Positions 43,118 through 51,871 of a DNA stretch of 64,000 nt are shown in pieces. The notes below the pieces were generated by a model. The model ran no database searches. It was not told the DNA's origin and worked only from the letters and a program-made list of their open reading frames with translations. Numbering within the stretch: position 1 is the stretch's first letter; each line of letters starts with the position of its first letter. This DNA comes from Paenibacillus psychroresistens (GTDB lineage: Bacteria > Bacillota > Bacilli > Paenibacillales > NBRC-103111): the NCBI RefSeq assembly GCF_009728935.1, contig NZ_CP034235.1:4068001-4132000 (forward strand). The letters run 5' to 3'. A program made the translations under genes and the position numbers.

Positions 43118-44146
43118 TTATTTAGTAACTAGCCTATTGCGCCAAAGTTCTTGTTTAACGCGCCAATTTAAAGGAGTATCACCTTCCCAAAGGCGGAAGG
43201 CACGGTAGAACGAGTTCTGATCTTCATATCCAATCAAGAAAGCCACTTCTTTAATATTGAGCGATGGGTCTGCCAAGTACTCTCGTGCCTGCTCATGTCT
43301 AGCCTGTGACAACAGATGCTTGAAGCTTGTGTTTTCGTCAGTAAGCCGGCGCTGCAAGGTACGATCACTCATCCCCATCTCCTTCGCGACAGCCTGAATG
43401 TTGGGGCGCCCAGCTGTGAGGCTGCGTTTCATGATCCATTTGACCGTCTCGCTGCTTGTGCGGCTGCGCTGCTGTTCGTCCAACGATTGGTCCAGAACGG
43501 GAGTCAGAATCTCCAGCAACTCTTCGTTGTACGAGATAAAGAGACGGTCCAGATCCCTTCGATGCAGCGTCAACCGGTTACATTGTGCACCTATCCGGAT
43601 ACGGCAGCCGAAGAAAGCTTTAAGGGCCTGTACATCACCCATTGGCTGCGAAAATTCGACTAACTGCGCCGTCAAAGGTTGACCTGTGCCTCGACGCCCA
43701 AGCTCCAGAAGAAATGCCAGCGTGATACCAACCAGCATCGGCGGACCAGATTGCTCAGTATTCAGCCACTCCAGTTCGATTGTACAGAGATTGCCCTGCT
43801 CGGTGATATGTAAGCTTTCGGGAGGGCACAGTTGTTTGTACCGTGCCATTCGGTTTAGAGCGTCGCGGTAGTCACGAGCGTGGTAAGTCGCTAAGACGGT
43901 CGGTGGGTACTTCGCTGTTTCAAAAACGGTCGCAAGCTTGATGATTCCTTCGGCAGTGTCGCCAATGAGATCGGAATAAGCCTGCCAGATTGCGAAGTAC
44001 TGGGCAGTGGAGACTATAGGTTCAGTAATTATGGTGAGTGGCAGTCGTGCTTTACAAGCTACGTCGTCGGCGGAAATCCCTAATTGATGTAAACCTGCCC
44101 AAAATCCTGGCGGGATTTTAATACGGTCAGAGGTATGAGACTTCAT
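43118..44146 (-). CDS. AraC-family regulator with N-terminal Arabinose_bd-type domain
   Basis: A 342-residue regulator of the ArgR/OruR/QdtR-like architecture. It has a long N-terminal effector domain (FWAGLHQLGISADDVA ... YFAIWQAYSDLIGD ... LLELGRRGTGQPL) and a C-terminal AraC DNA-binding region (IQAVAKEMGMSDRTLQRRLTDENTSFKHLL; LNIKEVAFLIGYEDQNSFYRAFRLWEGDTP). This form is more common in proteobacteria and actinobacteria than in Bacillales. The base composition is unlike its neighbours: 35 of 60 bases at 43681-43740 are G or C. It is a good candidate for horizontal acquisition. ATG with AGGAGG. Confidence 0.9.
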   Translation of the reverse strand: MKSHTSDRIKIPPGFWAGLHQLGISADDVACKARLPLTIITEPIVSTAQYFAIWQAYSDLIGDTAEGIIKLATVFETAKYPPTVLATYHARDYRDALNRMARYKQLCPPESLHITEQGNLCTIELEWLNTEQSGPPMLVGITLAFLLELGRRGTGQPLTAQLVEFSQPMGDVQALKAFFGCRIRIGAQCNRLTLHRRDLDRLFISYNEELLEILTPVLDQSLDEQQRSRTSSETVKWIMKRSLTAGRPNIQAVAKEMGMSDRTLQRRLTDENTSFKHLLSQARHEQAREYLADPSLNIKEVAFLIGYEDQNSFYRAFRLWEGDTPLNWRVKQELWRNRLVTK

Positions 44147-44174
44147 ACATATAAACCTCCTTTAAGTACACATT

Positions 44175-44204
44175 AGAATACTCTTATGTCTGTTAAGGTG
44201 TCAA
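44175..44204 (-). promoter_or_regulatory. Promoter of the AraC gene at 44146
   Basis: Minus strand: TTGACA (complement of 44199-44204), an 18-nt spacer and TATTCT (complement of 44175-44180). Confidence 0.65.
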
Positions 44205-44226
44205 CATTAACGTAATAAGCTGTGAA

Positions 44227-44255
44227 ACAAAAAAGCAGCCATAATAGCTGGCTGC
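44227..44255 (-). terminator. Terminator of the MacB-like export cassette
   Basis: Minus strand GGCAGCCA and TGGCTGC form a 7-bp stem (44249-44255 with 44235-44241), followed by a U run (complement of 44230-44234). Confidence 0.85.
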
Positions 44256-44270
44256 CTCCATGTCAATATT

Positions 44271-47171
44271 CTAGTACCAATCAATAGCTATAGTTCCGAG
44301 TAATCTAGTACCACCTTCGAATTTCTCGTAAACATTCAGCTGGCGGGAATTAATGAAGCTCTGCAGATCGGGAATTTCTGAATTGGCAAAGCTTAGCTTG
44401 TTGCTGCCTGTTGTCCAGGCACCCCCTCCAACAAGTGGCGTATCCCAAGTCTTGATTACTTTGCCATCCCCTTCTGTTAATGTGAATTGCAAGCTTCTGT
44501 TCTTGGCAGAACCCGCTGCATCTATCGATTTACTTATTGTATAATCCAAGGCGATATCATAAGCAGCAGATGAATTAGCTCCCGAACCTGTGCTATATAA
44601 GGTCAGCTTTGGATTCTGCAAACTAATCGTATAGGGATAAATCGCAATGTTGCTTAATGATGAACCACTTGTTGCAGTTCCTCCACTTGATACAAAAGCA
44701 TATTTCTGAGGTGTTGTGAAAGCTTGATCATCCAGCTTTTGACCGAAAATCACGCTCTGATTCTCAGTTGTAAAACCTGTAGGCAATACAGTCCATAATG
44801 TTGATAAAGCAGTACAAGTGTTACAGAGAATAGCTGTCCCTGCTGTATCATCCGTTGTTTTTAAGGAGAGCACAGATCCATTTGTGTCGGTCAGATATCC
44901 CGTGTAAGGAACAATGCTGCCATTTCGCAGCTCTTTATTTGTTTGCAGGATACGCACAGCCAACATTTTCTGATTGTTAATATCATAAATTTGGCTGTCC
45001 ACTATTTTACCTGATGATGCTCTTCCTGCATCTGTTAGCACCCATTCCTTGTCCAACACAGCTGCCGATAATGTATTAGCACCTAATGTGTAGGGTAGTT
45101 CAGTCCATTCATGAGTTGAAGTCCAAACAGATGTTTGTTTGTTTAGCGTGCCATCTCCCACATAGATATAGCCGTTTTCCGCTATAGTACTGTAAGGGAC
45201 TTTTGTGTAAATGTAGATGGTTGTTTTCTGATTAGGATACAAGTATGGGGATGTTTGAATCCGCACTATTTTGCCTCCAGCATCTACATCATTTAACATA
45301 TAACCGGCATAAAGCCCATCTTCGTTTGGCAATGTAACTGTTTTTGTATCTAGATTTTCAAGCTCGACTTCACTCATGAGAATATCGTCTCCGCTTGAAG
45401 AAGCCAATCTATAGGTCGATTTCAAGGTAACTCCAAGCCTGCCAATGGCTGTAACCAATGGACTGTTCACGGATTGTGTGTTTGCAAAAGAACTCGATAT
45501 ATCGATGTAATCAAGGAGCACATTTGCTTCTGCTGGTGTTGCCGCCTTCTTAACAAAATCAAAAGAATAAGCCGTTTGCTCGTCTTTACTGCCTGTCTTA
45601 GTTTGCAACGTAAACTTAATGCTCTGATGAGGCATGATCGTTTGATCAGCTCCACTAATGGCAGTAGTCGGATACGAAAGCTCCGCGCTATCGCGTATTT
45701 CGAACAATAAGGACGCAGGAAGCTTTAAGGCAACAGCTGTTTCGTTCTCTGCGCTAACCTCTAAGTTGATCATTGGCTCTCCATTTGAAACGGAGTGAAA
45801 GCTGCGAATCACCTGTAAATTGATCATCGAATGAATGGGAAGCGTTGGATCGAAATCTTTTAGATCCAAGGAGGTTACTTCAGTAAGTCCAGTAACACCT
45901 GGCTGAATATGACTCGTAGAAAGGGTAATCACATTAATTGGCTTGCTAATCGCTTGAGTAGCTGACTTCACTCCCGTTATCACTAACTGAATCGAGCTTT
46001 CATTTAAAGCTAGTGGGAATTCTGCTTTGAAATGATAGGTTGTAGACTCGCCAGCTGCCAAAGCTGCAGGATGAGTCTCCTTCTCAACAGCTGGAGTTGA
46101 TATCGAGCCATCCATTACTTGAAAATTACCTGAAAGTGCAGGAACGGGTAAGCTCGTTTTCCCTTCATTCTTCAAGGTAACGGTCACATCAATCGCATTA
46201 TTGAAGGTATTATGGTTATATGTCGCCTTCTCAGCTGCAATTGTAAGTGCATTATTAGCTAGATTGGGTGCAGTTAGAACTGTACCTACACGGGAATCAA
46301 CAAAAGTTGGATCCATCGGCAAGCCGCCTAATACTGTACCCGTAGTGTTGACAACTAAAGGCCTTTTTCTCAACTCAAAAGTTAAACCTTTTGTTGTAGG
46401 TGTGGCCGTAGAGTTGAATGGCGTTTGAAAAGTAATTATTCGACGTTGTTTCGTAAGCAGTGATTGATTTTGACCTGCAACCACCGAGGTTAACAAGAAC
46501 AGACTAGACTCATCACGCAGATTAAATAGTAAATTGTCAGGCAATTTAATCGTCTTTGCGCTTAGATTCTCGATAAGTACGTCTGAATAGATGACCCAAC
46601 CGCTGCTCTTTAAAACGGAATAGCTGCTTAGTAAAGTAAAGGTAGCCGAAGTATTTTTAGGTAATTTGGCATCAAGTGCACTTAAATTTACTGTGGCTTG
46701 TTTAATAACAGGTGCATTGCTTGTCGTATCTACGGCTGAGGCTACATCGAAGCTCCCTAGAACTCGAATTAGGGAAGGCAGACTATAATCCCAAGCAAAA
46801 ATTTCGATGCTCAGCTGATTGATGTATAAGTCACTGGGAATTGTTGCGGCATACTTAAAGGCTTGAGTTACTTTCGGCAAAATTCTTGCAGATGCCTTTT
46901 CCGTTAACTGTGCCGAATATTTATTGCCGTTTTTATCTTTAATCCGAACTCCATATTGGTTATAATCCACATTTTGCGTGCTCTGATTCGACAAATTCAA
47001 AGTAAAACTTAGCGCTTGAGCATCTGTAGTTGAGGTGAGGACCACTTTATCTACTGTAAAAGATACCGTAGGATTAGCGCTAACCTTCTGTTGGGCTGCA
47101 TTTGTCACTGTGGGTGAGTATGAAGCGGCTAGGAGTATAAAGGCGATCATTACGCATAATGCTTTTTTCAA
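44271..47171 (-). CDS. Large secreted beta-rich repeat protein of unknown function
   Basis: A 966-residue exported protein. It has a signal peptide (MKKALCVMIAFILLAASYSP ... NAA), then tandem beta-sandwich-like modules. Three internal copies of one motif are recognisable: ENLSAKTIKLPDNLLFNLRD, ENETAVALKLPASLLFEIRD and ENLDTKTVTLPNED-GLYAGYM, each followed by a line ending in Q..TI.FT/IYIYT. An intervening module reads VTVTLKNEGKTSLPVPALSG, an Ig/CARDB-like strand pattern. No enzyme motif, wall-anchor signal or transmembrane tail is visible. TTG start with AGGAGG. It is the last gene of a cassette with a MacB-like exporter, and so could be its cargo or an accessory surface protein. Confidence 0.7.
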   Translation of the reverse strand: MKKALCVMIAFILLAASYSPTVTNAAQQKVSANPTVSFTVDKVVLTSTTDAQALSFTLNLSNQSTQNVDYNQYGVRIKDKNGNKYSAQLTEKASARILPKVTQAFKYAATIPSDLYINQLSIEIFAWDYSLPSLIRVLGSFDVASAVDTTSNAPVIKQATVNLSALDAKLPKNTSATFTLLSSYSVLKSSGWVIYSDVLIENLSAKTIKLPDNLLFNLRDESSLFLLTSVVAGQNQSLLTKQRRIITFQTPFNSTATPTTKGLTFELRKRPLVVNTTGTVLGGLPMDPTFVDSRVGTVLTAPNLANNALTIAAEKATYNHNTFNNAIDVTVTLKNEGKTSLPVPALSGNFQVMDGSISTPAVEKETHPAALAAGESTTYHFKAEFPLALNESSIQLVITGVKSATQAISKPINVITLSTSHIQPGVTGLTEVTSLDLKDFDPTLPIHSMINLQVIRSFHSVSNGEPMINLEVSAENETAVALKLPASLLFEIRDSAELSYPTTAISGADQTIMPHQSIKFTLQTKTGSKDEQTAYSFDFVKKAATPAEANVLLDYIDISSSFANTQSVNSPLVTAIGRLGVTLKSTYRLASSSGDDILMSEVELENLDTKTVTLPNEDGLYAGYMLNDVDAGGKIVRIQTSPYLYPNQKTTIYIYTKVPYSTIAENGYIYVGDGTLNKQTSVWTSTHEWTELPYTLGANTLSAAVLDKEWVLTDAGRASSGKIVDSQIYDINNQKMLAVRILQTNKELRNGSIVPYTGYLTDTNGSVLSLKTTDDTAGTAILCNTCTALSTLWTVLPTGFTTENQSVIFGQKLDDQAFTTPQKYAFVSSGGTATSGSSLSNIAIYPYTISLQNPKLTLYSTGSGANSSAAYDIALDYTISKSIDAAGSAKNRSLQFTLTEGDGKVIKTWDTPLVGGGAWTTGSNKLSFANSEIPDLQSFINSRQLNVYEKFEGGTRLLGTIAIDWY

Positions 47172-47215
47172 TTGTTTCTACCTCCTATGAATAATAGAAT
47201 GACTGATAATGATGA

Positions 47216-48394
47216 CTAATCAAAACGCAAAGCATCGATAGGCCGCAATTTTGATGCTTTGTTGGCTGGGTATAAACCAAACACAACGCCTACAAAAGCT
47301 GAGAATAAAAAAGCATAAATACTGATATCCAAAGAGATTTTCGTCGTTTGAGCGGGATAGAGATGCGGCCATGCAATGGAGAAGCCTATTCCAAGGAGCA
47401 GGCCTATTAATCCGCCCATTCCACTAATAACGGTAGCTTCCACCAGAAATTGAAAGAGTATATTCCTTCGCTTGGCGCCAATAGATTTACGAATACCAAT
47501 CTCTCTCGTACGTTCACTAACCGTTACCAGCATAATATTCATAATTCCAATACCGCCTACGAGCAAGGAAATGCAAGCTACAGCCACCAGCTGATTCGTT
47601 AAAGTATCCGTCGCAGCTGTTTTGGCAGTTAACAATTCATCCTGATTGGTTAATGTAAAATTGTCGGCACTTTTGAATTTATAAGTTAGGTACTGTGTCA
47701 TTGTAGTCTGTGCTTTGTAGATATCATCTTTAGTTGGCGCCTCAATATAAGTTGTCCGGATACTTCCCAGCTTAAATTGTCGTCTCGCCGTCTCAAGCGG
47801 CACTATCACAGCACTATCTACTGAGGTTCCAGTAATATTCGAGCCTTTAGGCTCAAGCAACCCGATAACTGTAAATACAATCCCATCGATGTTAACATCC
47901 TCACCAACGGGATCCAATAAACCAAAAAACTTTTTAGACACCTCGCTGCCGAGAATTACAACATTTGTCCTAAACTCTAAATCGGCTTCTGATAGAAAGC
48001 GACCTTTGGCGATTTTGGATTTAGTAATTTCTAAATAGCGATCATTCGTCCCGATTAAAGAATAAGTAGATTGGGTCCGATCATATTTAATGTTGGAATT
48101 GGGTTTGGACATCGTAGGCGCAACGGTTTTAAATTCAGGAAATTGTTCAAACCGCATTAGCTCGCTATAGTCTAGCTGAGTCGCACGACCATTTCCGTTA
48201 GCCGTGACGACTAAAAGGTTTGTACCTAAATTCTCATATTGCTTTGCGATCTGATCAGAAGTCCCGTTTCCTAGTGCAACTAAGGTTACTACTGAGCCTA
48301 CTCCAATAATGACCCCTAACATCGTTAATATAGTACGTAATGGATTAGCGAGCACCGTTCGCATGGCCATAAATACAAGCTCCATTATTTTCAT
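47216..48394 (-). CDS. MacB/FtsX-type ABC transporter permease
   Basis: A 392-residue permease with four transmembrane helices in the MacB arrangement: one near the N-terminus (RTILTMLGVIIGVGSVVTLVAL), then a large extracellular domain (about 45-265), then three at the C-terminus (VAVACISLLVGGIGIMNIMLV, and others). The cytoplasmic coupling segment is SERTREIGIRKSIGAKRR. These proteins move substrates mechanically through a partner periplasmic or extracytoplasmic adaptor rather than by alternating access. The adaptor and ATPase genes are directly upstream. Confidence 0.92.
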   Translation of the reverse strand: MKIMELVFMAMRTVLANPLRTILTMLGVIIGVGSVVTLVALGNGTSDQIAKQYENLGTNLLVVTANGNGRATQLDYSELMRFEQFPEFKTVAPTMSKPNSNIKYDRTQSTYSLIGTNDRYLEITKSKIAKGRFLSEADLEFRTNVVILGSEVSKKFFGLLDPVGEDVNIDGIVFTVIGLLEPKGSNITGTSVDSAVIVPLETARRQFKLGSIRTTYIEAPTKDDIYKAQTTMTQYLTYKFKSADNFTLTNQDELLTAKTAATDTLTNQLVAVACISLLVGGIGIMNIMLVTVSERTREIGIRKSIGAKRRNILFQFLVEATVISGMGGLIGLLLGIGFSIAWPHLYPAQTTKISLDISIYAFLFSAFVGVVFGLYPANKASKLRPIDALRFD

Positions 48395-48413
48395 GCTTTA
48401 ACCTCCACAATCC

Positions 48414-49115
48414 TCATAGTTCAACCTCTTGTAAGGTTTTGCGAACGTCACTTAAAATTTCACCATCACGTAATGAAATGACTCGATTTGCATGCTCGGC
48501 AATATGCTGGTCATGAGTGATCAGAACAATCGTATTGCCTTGAGCATTTAATTTCATAATCAATTCCAAAACTTCCTCGCCTGTTTTGGAATCTAGGGCA
48601 CCTGTTGGTTCATCAGCCAAGATAAGCGATGGGGACATGGCTAATGCTCTAGCTATCGCAACACGCTGCTGCTGCCCCCCCGAGAGCTCACTTGGTTTAT
48701 GATGGCCACGTTCTCCCATCCCAAGTAAAGCCAGCATGTTCATGGCCTGCTCTCTTCGCTGCTTTGAGCTGAACCCTGCATAAATCATCGGAAGCTCCAC
48801 ATTTTCAATCGCGGTTAAACGCGGAAGCAAATTAAATTGTTGAAAAATAAAGCCCAGCTTTTGATTGCGTAAAGTAGCTAATTGATTATCTGACATTTTC
48901 TCAGTGGCTACGCCATCCAAGGTATAATTACCTGAAGTTGGGGCATCCAGTAATCCAATCATATTCATCAACGTCGATTTACCAGATCCACTAGGACCAA
49001 TAATCGCTACAAACTCACCTTTTTTCACGGTTAAGGAAATTTTTTTGAGAATTTGCAGCTCTTCTGCACCGCGATAATATATTTTTGAGATTTCATGTAA
49101 GTCAATCATATTCAT
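48414..49115 (-). CDS. ABC transporter ATP-binding protein (MacB/LolD type)
   Basis: A 233-residue ATPase. Walker A is IIGPSGSGKSTLMNMIG, Q-loop FIFQQFNLLPRLTAIENVELP, signature LSGGQQQRVAIARALA, Walker B LILADEPTGALDS, with a switch His in ITHDQHIAEH. It drives the adjacent FtsX-type permease. The sequence order HlyD-ATPase-permease is typical of MacAB-like systems in Firmicutes, which export peptides, lipids or antimicrobials. Confidence 0.95.
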   Translation of the reverse strand: MNMIDLHEISKIYYRGAEELQILKKISLTVKKGEFVAIIGPSGSGKSTLMNMIGLLDAPTSGNYTLDGVATEKMSDNQLATLRNQKLGFIFQQFNLLPRLTAIENVELPMIYAGFSSKQRREQAMNMLALLGMGERGHHKPSELSGGQQQRVAIARALAMSPSLILADEPTGALDSKTGEEVLELIMKLNAQGNTIVLITHDQHIAEHANRVISLRDGEILSDVRKTLQEVEL

Positions 49116-49139
49116 GCCGTTTTACCTCTTCCCTAGCGA

Positions 49140-50864
49140 TTAATTCCCTCTATTACCGCCACCGCCACCACCGGCGTTGCCACCAGCTCGAGTTCCTCCG
49201 GTTCCTCCAGCTCCAGCACCGCCGCCAAATCCACCGAATCCACCAGCTGCGCCACCTGCACCATTCTGGAATTGCTCTCTTAATGCCTGAATATCCGCTT
49301 GGCTTAAGTTTCTTGCTTGAGCTTGTAAGACTGGCGTAACTACCTTATCCCCTTCTTTCAAGCCTGAGGTAATTTCAACCTGAGTTTTACTGCGAATCCC
49401 AATTTTCACTTCATGTTTTAGTTCGACCGTACCATCTGCCTTTTTAAGTGAAACATAACGTTTACCTTGTGAGGATTGCAGCGCTTCTATAGGTAGAAGT
49501 AATACATTTTGCTTATTCTGGATTAGAATTTCTGCTGTGGCCGTCATTCCATATTTCAACGTATTGTTATTGTTAGACACTGAAAGTACAACCGTATAAA
49601 AAGTGACACCATTGGTGGTTGTCCCAACTGTTGAAACCTGGTTGACCTCACCTTGATAGGTTCTTCCTGCTAAGGAGTCAATTTTCACATCTGCTTTCAT
49701 CTTATCTTTGATATTAGGCAAATCTAATTCATCCACCTGCACAGGAAGCTGCATACTTTCTAAGCTTGCAATACTTCCCAGTTGAATGCCTGATGAGACT
49801 TTTGCCCCTACTGGATAAGTCGCTAATACATCCGTTTTCTGGTTAACAAAATCTGTCGAGAATACACCATTAAAAGGAGCTTTAACAATTAAACTATCTA
49901 GCTTCTCTTGCAAATCACTGATTGTAATTTTCTGTTGATCGATTGTTGCTTGCTTACTGGACATATCATTAACCAAGGTATCGTTAAAAATAGTCCCTAA
50001 TACCTCGCCTTGCTCAACTTGATCCCCAGTCTTATAATTTAAATCTTTAATATTGCCATTGGCATTTGCGATTACCGTAACGGTTTTTGCATATTGCAAA
50101 GGTGCTTGAGTTTGCGAATCACTAACGTGGCCATCGATAGTCGTACTGCCGCGCACTTGCAAGCCTGCATCCAATGTATTGTCATTGATGATTTCTAAAT
50201 CTACATCGAGAATTTTATTACCAGTTGCATCCGCATGTGGTACTTTATTAATTGCTTTAATAGTTGCTGTTTTTGTCAGCATATAGCCTTCCACGGCGAT
50301 ATCAATCGGATCACCCACGTGAAATTGAACAGCATCCTCAATCAAGAATGCAAGCGTAACGTTCAAAGTACGCATATCGGAGATAGTCGCTATTTTGGAC
50401 GTTTTCGACACTTGTGAGGCAATATCTATCGTATTCGCAAAAGTTAGTTTGCCGCCTAAAGGCGCAATCATCGTTAGTGCATTTTGTTGCTTTTGCAGAT
50501 CCTCATAATCTTTTTGTAATTGAGTTAAGGTCAGCTTGGCTCTTTGCATATCAATATTGAAATCTGGATTACTCAGCTCGAACAACACATCACCTGTTTT
50601 TACTGCTTTGTTTCTTGATAAGTTCATCTTTTTAATTGTTCCATCTGAGGGAATGGTAATGGTCTGCATCTTCGTAGGCTCAAACTGTGAGGTCCCCGAA
50701 ACCGTGGAACGAAGATTGCCTTTTTTTACATCTATAATATTTTCTTTGGCTGCTGCTGCAAGTGACGGCTTACTTTGTTTTTGATAATAGAAAGTCCCGG
50801 CTCCAGCTAGTACAAGCACAATCAAACTCCAAATAACAATTTTTTTACGAAAAAAACCTTTCAT
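49140..50864 (-). CDS. Efflux adaptor subunit (HlyD/MacA family) with glycine-rich tail
   Basis: A 574-residue membrane-anchored adaptor: N-terminal transmembrane helix (KIVIWSLIVLVLAGAGTFYY), a first barrel/lipoyl half (VKKGNLRSTVSGTSQFEPTKMQ), a coiled-coil hairpin (MQRAKLTLTQLQKDYEDLQKQ; MSSKQATIDQQKITISDLQEKL), a second lipoyl half and a beta-barrel ending VEITSGLKEGDKVVTP. The last 45 residues are very Gly-rich (GGFGGFGGGAGAG...), an uncommon extension. It links the permease to the outside of the cell. Neighbours: ATPase 24 bp downstream and a lipoprotein 29 bp upstream. Confidence 0.9.
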   Translation of the reverse strand: MKGFFRKKIVIWSLIVLVLAGAGTFYYQKQSKPSLAAAAKENIIDVKKGNLRSTVSGTSQFEPTKMQTITIPSDGTIKKMNLSRNKAVKTGDVLFELSNPDFNIDMQRAKLTLTQLQKDYEDLQKQQNALTMIAPLGGKLTFANTIDIASQVSKTSKIATISDMRTLNVTLAFLIEDAVQFHVGDPIDIAVEGYMLTKTATIKAINKVPHADATGNKILDVDLEIINDNTLDAGLQVRGSTTIDGHVSDSQTQAPLQYAKTVTVIANANGNIKDLNYKTGDQVEQGEVLGTIFNDTLVNDMSSKQATIDQQKITISDLQEKLDSLIVKAPFNGVFSTDFVNQKTDVLATYPVGAKVSSGIQLGSIASLESMQLPVQVDELDLPNIKDKMKADVKIDSLAGRTYQGEVNQVSTVGTTTNGVTFYTVVLSVSNNNNTLKYGMTATAEILIQNKQNVLLLPIEALQSSQGKRYVSLKKADGTVELKHEVKIGIRSKTQVEITSGLKEGDKVVTPVLQAQARNLSQADIQALREQFQNGAGGAAGGFGGFGGGAGAGGTGGTRAGGNAGGGGGGNRGN

Positions 50865-50893
50865 CGATAAGCCTCCTATAGAAATAATGACGA

Positions 50894-51664
50894 TTAATTA
50901 TTAATTTTAGTATCTAGCAGATCCATTAATTGCTGTTCTACATTATCTCCAAATCCACCAAAGCCGCCGCCAAAGCCACCATTCCCCTGACCATCACCTT
51001 GACCTTGACCTTGATCACCTTGAACTTGATCACCTTGAACTTGATCACCTTGAACTTGATCACCTTGAGCGTCTGTGCCTGCTCCTTGATCCTTAGTTCC
51101 TGTTCCTTGGCCTTTTCCACGATTGCCTCTAGCTTCTTGTAATTTTTTACGTTCCTCGTCCGTTAGATTAGCCTGATTCTTCTGAAATTCTGCACGTTGC
51201 TCATCCGTTAAAGCAGGTCGCTTACCGCCACCGGCTGCATCGGGATTGTTGCGATTTCCCGCAAATTGTTTAAATCTTGCATTCAGGTCATCTATGAATT
51301 TTTTCTGCTCCGGAGTTAACAAAGCCATTAGCTGCTTTTGATTATCGGCCGTAATTTCACCGTCTTCTGTGCTTTTAGTTACAATCGGCTGCATGCTGAC
51401 TGCTTGTTCTTTAGAGATTAGCAGCTCACCTTTATTGTCCATTTGCAGAAGTCCGCGGAATAACATGCTTAATTCAAGCTCCTTCGGACTCATAACTTGG
51501 TCCTTAGGGGCATCCGAATTTACAGCAGCTTCTTGGCTATTAGCTTGAACCGATGAAGCGGGCTCAGAGCTTGCAGCTTGTTTGCCGCAGCCACTCATAA
51601 CAGCCAAAGTGACTACGAGCATCGCTATAAATCCTAGTTTTCCTGCATACATTTTACTTTTCAT
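50894..51664 (-). CDS. Lipoprotein with charged helical core and Gln/Gly-rich tail
   Basis: A 256-residue lipoprotein, first gene of the export cassette. The lipobox is VMSGC at about residue 27. The middle is helical and charged with two segments, LTPEQKKFIDDLNARFKQF and LTDEQRAEFQKNQANLTDEERK, that resemble short Spy/CpxP-like repeats. The tail is GDQVQGDQ repeats followed by GGFGGGFGGFG. It may act as an extracytoplasmic chaperone or sensor for the transporter (inference). The ATG at 51662-51664 follows GGAGAGAG. A small terminator-like hairpin lies just upstream. Confidence 0.72.
   Translation of the reverse strand: MKSKMYAGKLGFIAMLVVTLAVMSGCGKQAASSEPASSVQANSQEAAVNSDAPKDQVMSPKELELSMLFRGLLQMDNKGELLISKEQAVSMQPIVTKSTEDGEITADNQKQLMALLTPEQKKFIDDLNARFKQFAGNRNNPDAAGGGKRPALTDEQRAEFQKNQANLTDEERKKLQEARGNRGKGQGTGTKDQGAGTDAQGDQVQGDQVQGDQVQGDQGQGQGDGQGNGGFGGGFGGFGDNVEQQLMDLLDTKINN
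51011..51070. repeat. 15-bp tandem repeat within the lipoprotein gene
   Basis: Four consecutive 15-bp units TTGATCACCTTGAAC (three identical, the last with one change) encode VQGDQ repeats on the minus strand. Copy number is likely to vary between strains without changing the frame, because the unit is a multiple of three. Confidence 0.9.
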
Positions 51665-51692
51665 AATTAGCGCTCTCTCCTTTTTTTCACAT

Positions 51693-51715
51693 AAAAAAAA
51701 CTGATACAAGATCAG
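51693..51715 (-). terminator. Terminator-like hairpin in the cassette leader
   Basis: Minus strand CTGAT-CTTGT-ATCAG followed by eight U, ending 29 nt before the lipoprotein start. No gene on this strand lies upstream within 4 kb, so it is not an ordinary gene end. A possible promoter, TTTACA with 16 nt to CATACT, lies further upstream. The stem is only 5 bp, so efficiency is doubtful. Confidence 0.4.
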
Positions 51716-51871
51716 CTTAGTTGAAAAATATGAATATTCAGTATGGCAATTGTGAAAAAAGTGTAAAATATTAGCAGGCTCATAATCTTAATGAAATATT
51801 AAGCTTTTTGCTGTATCATATCATATAGTTTGTTAAGTAATTGTAAAACGATTTATTTTGGAGGTTACATA

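Noticed and set aside
51011..51070. Short tandem repeats considered as a CRISPR array
   Set aside because: The units are contiguous with no spacers and are part of a coding sequence.
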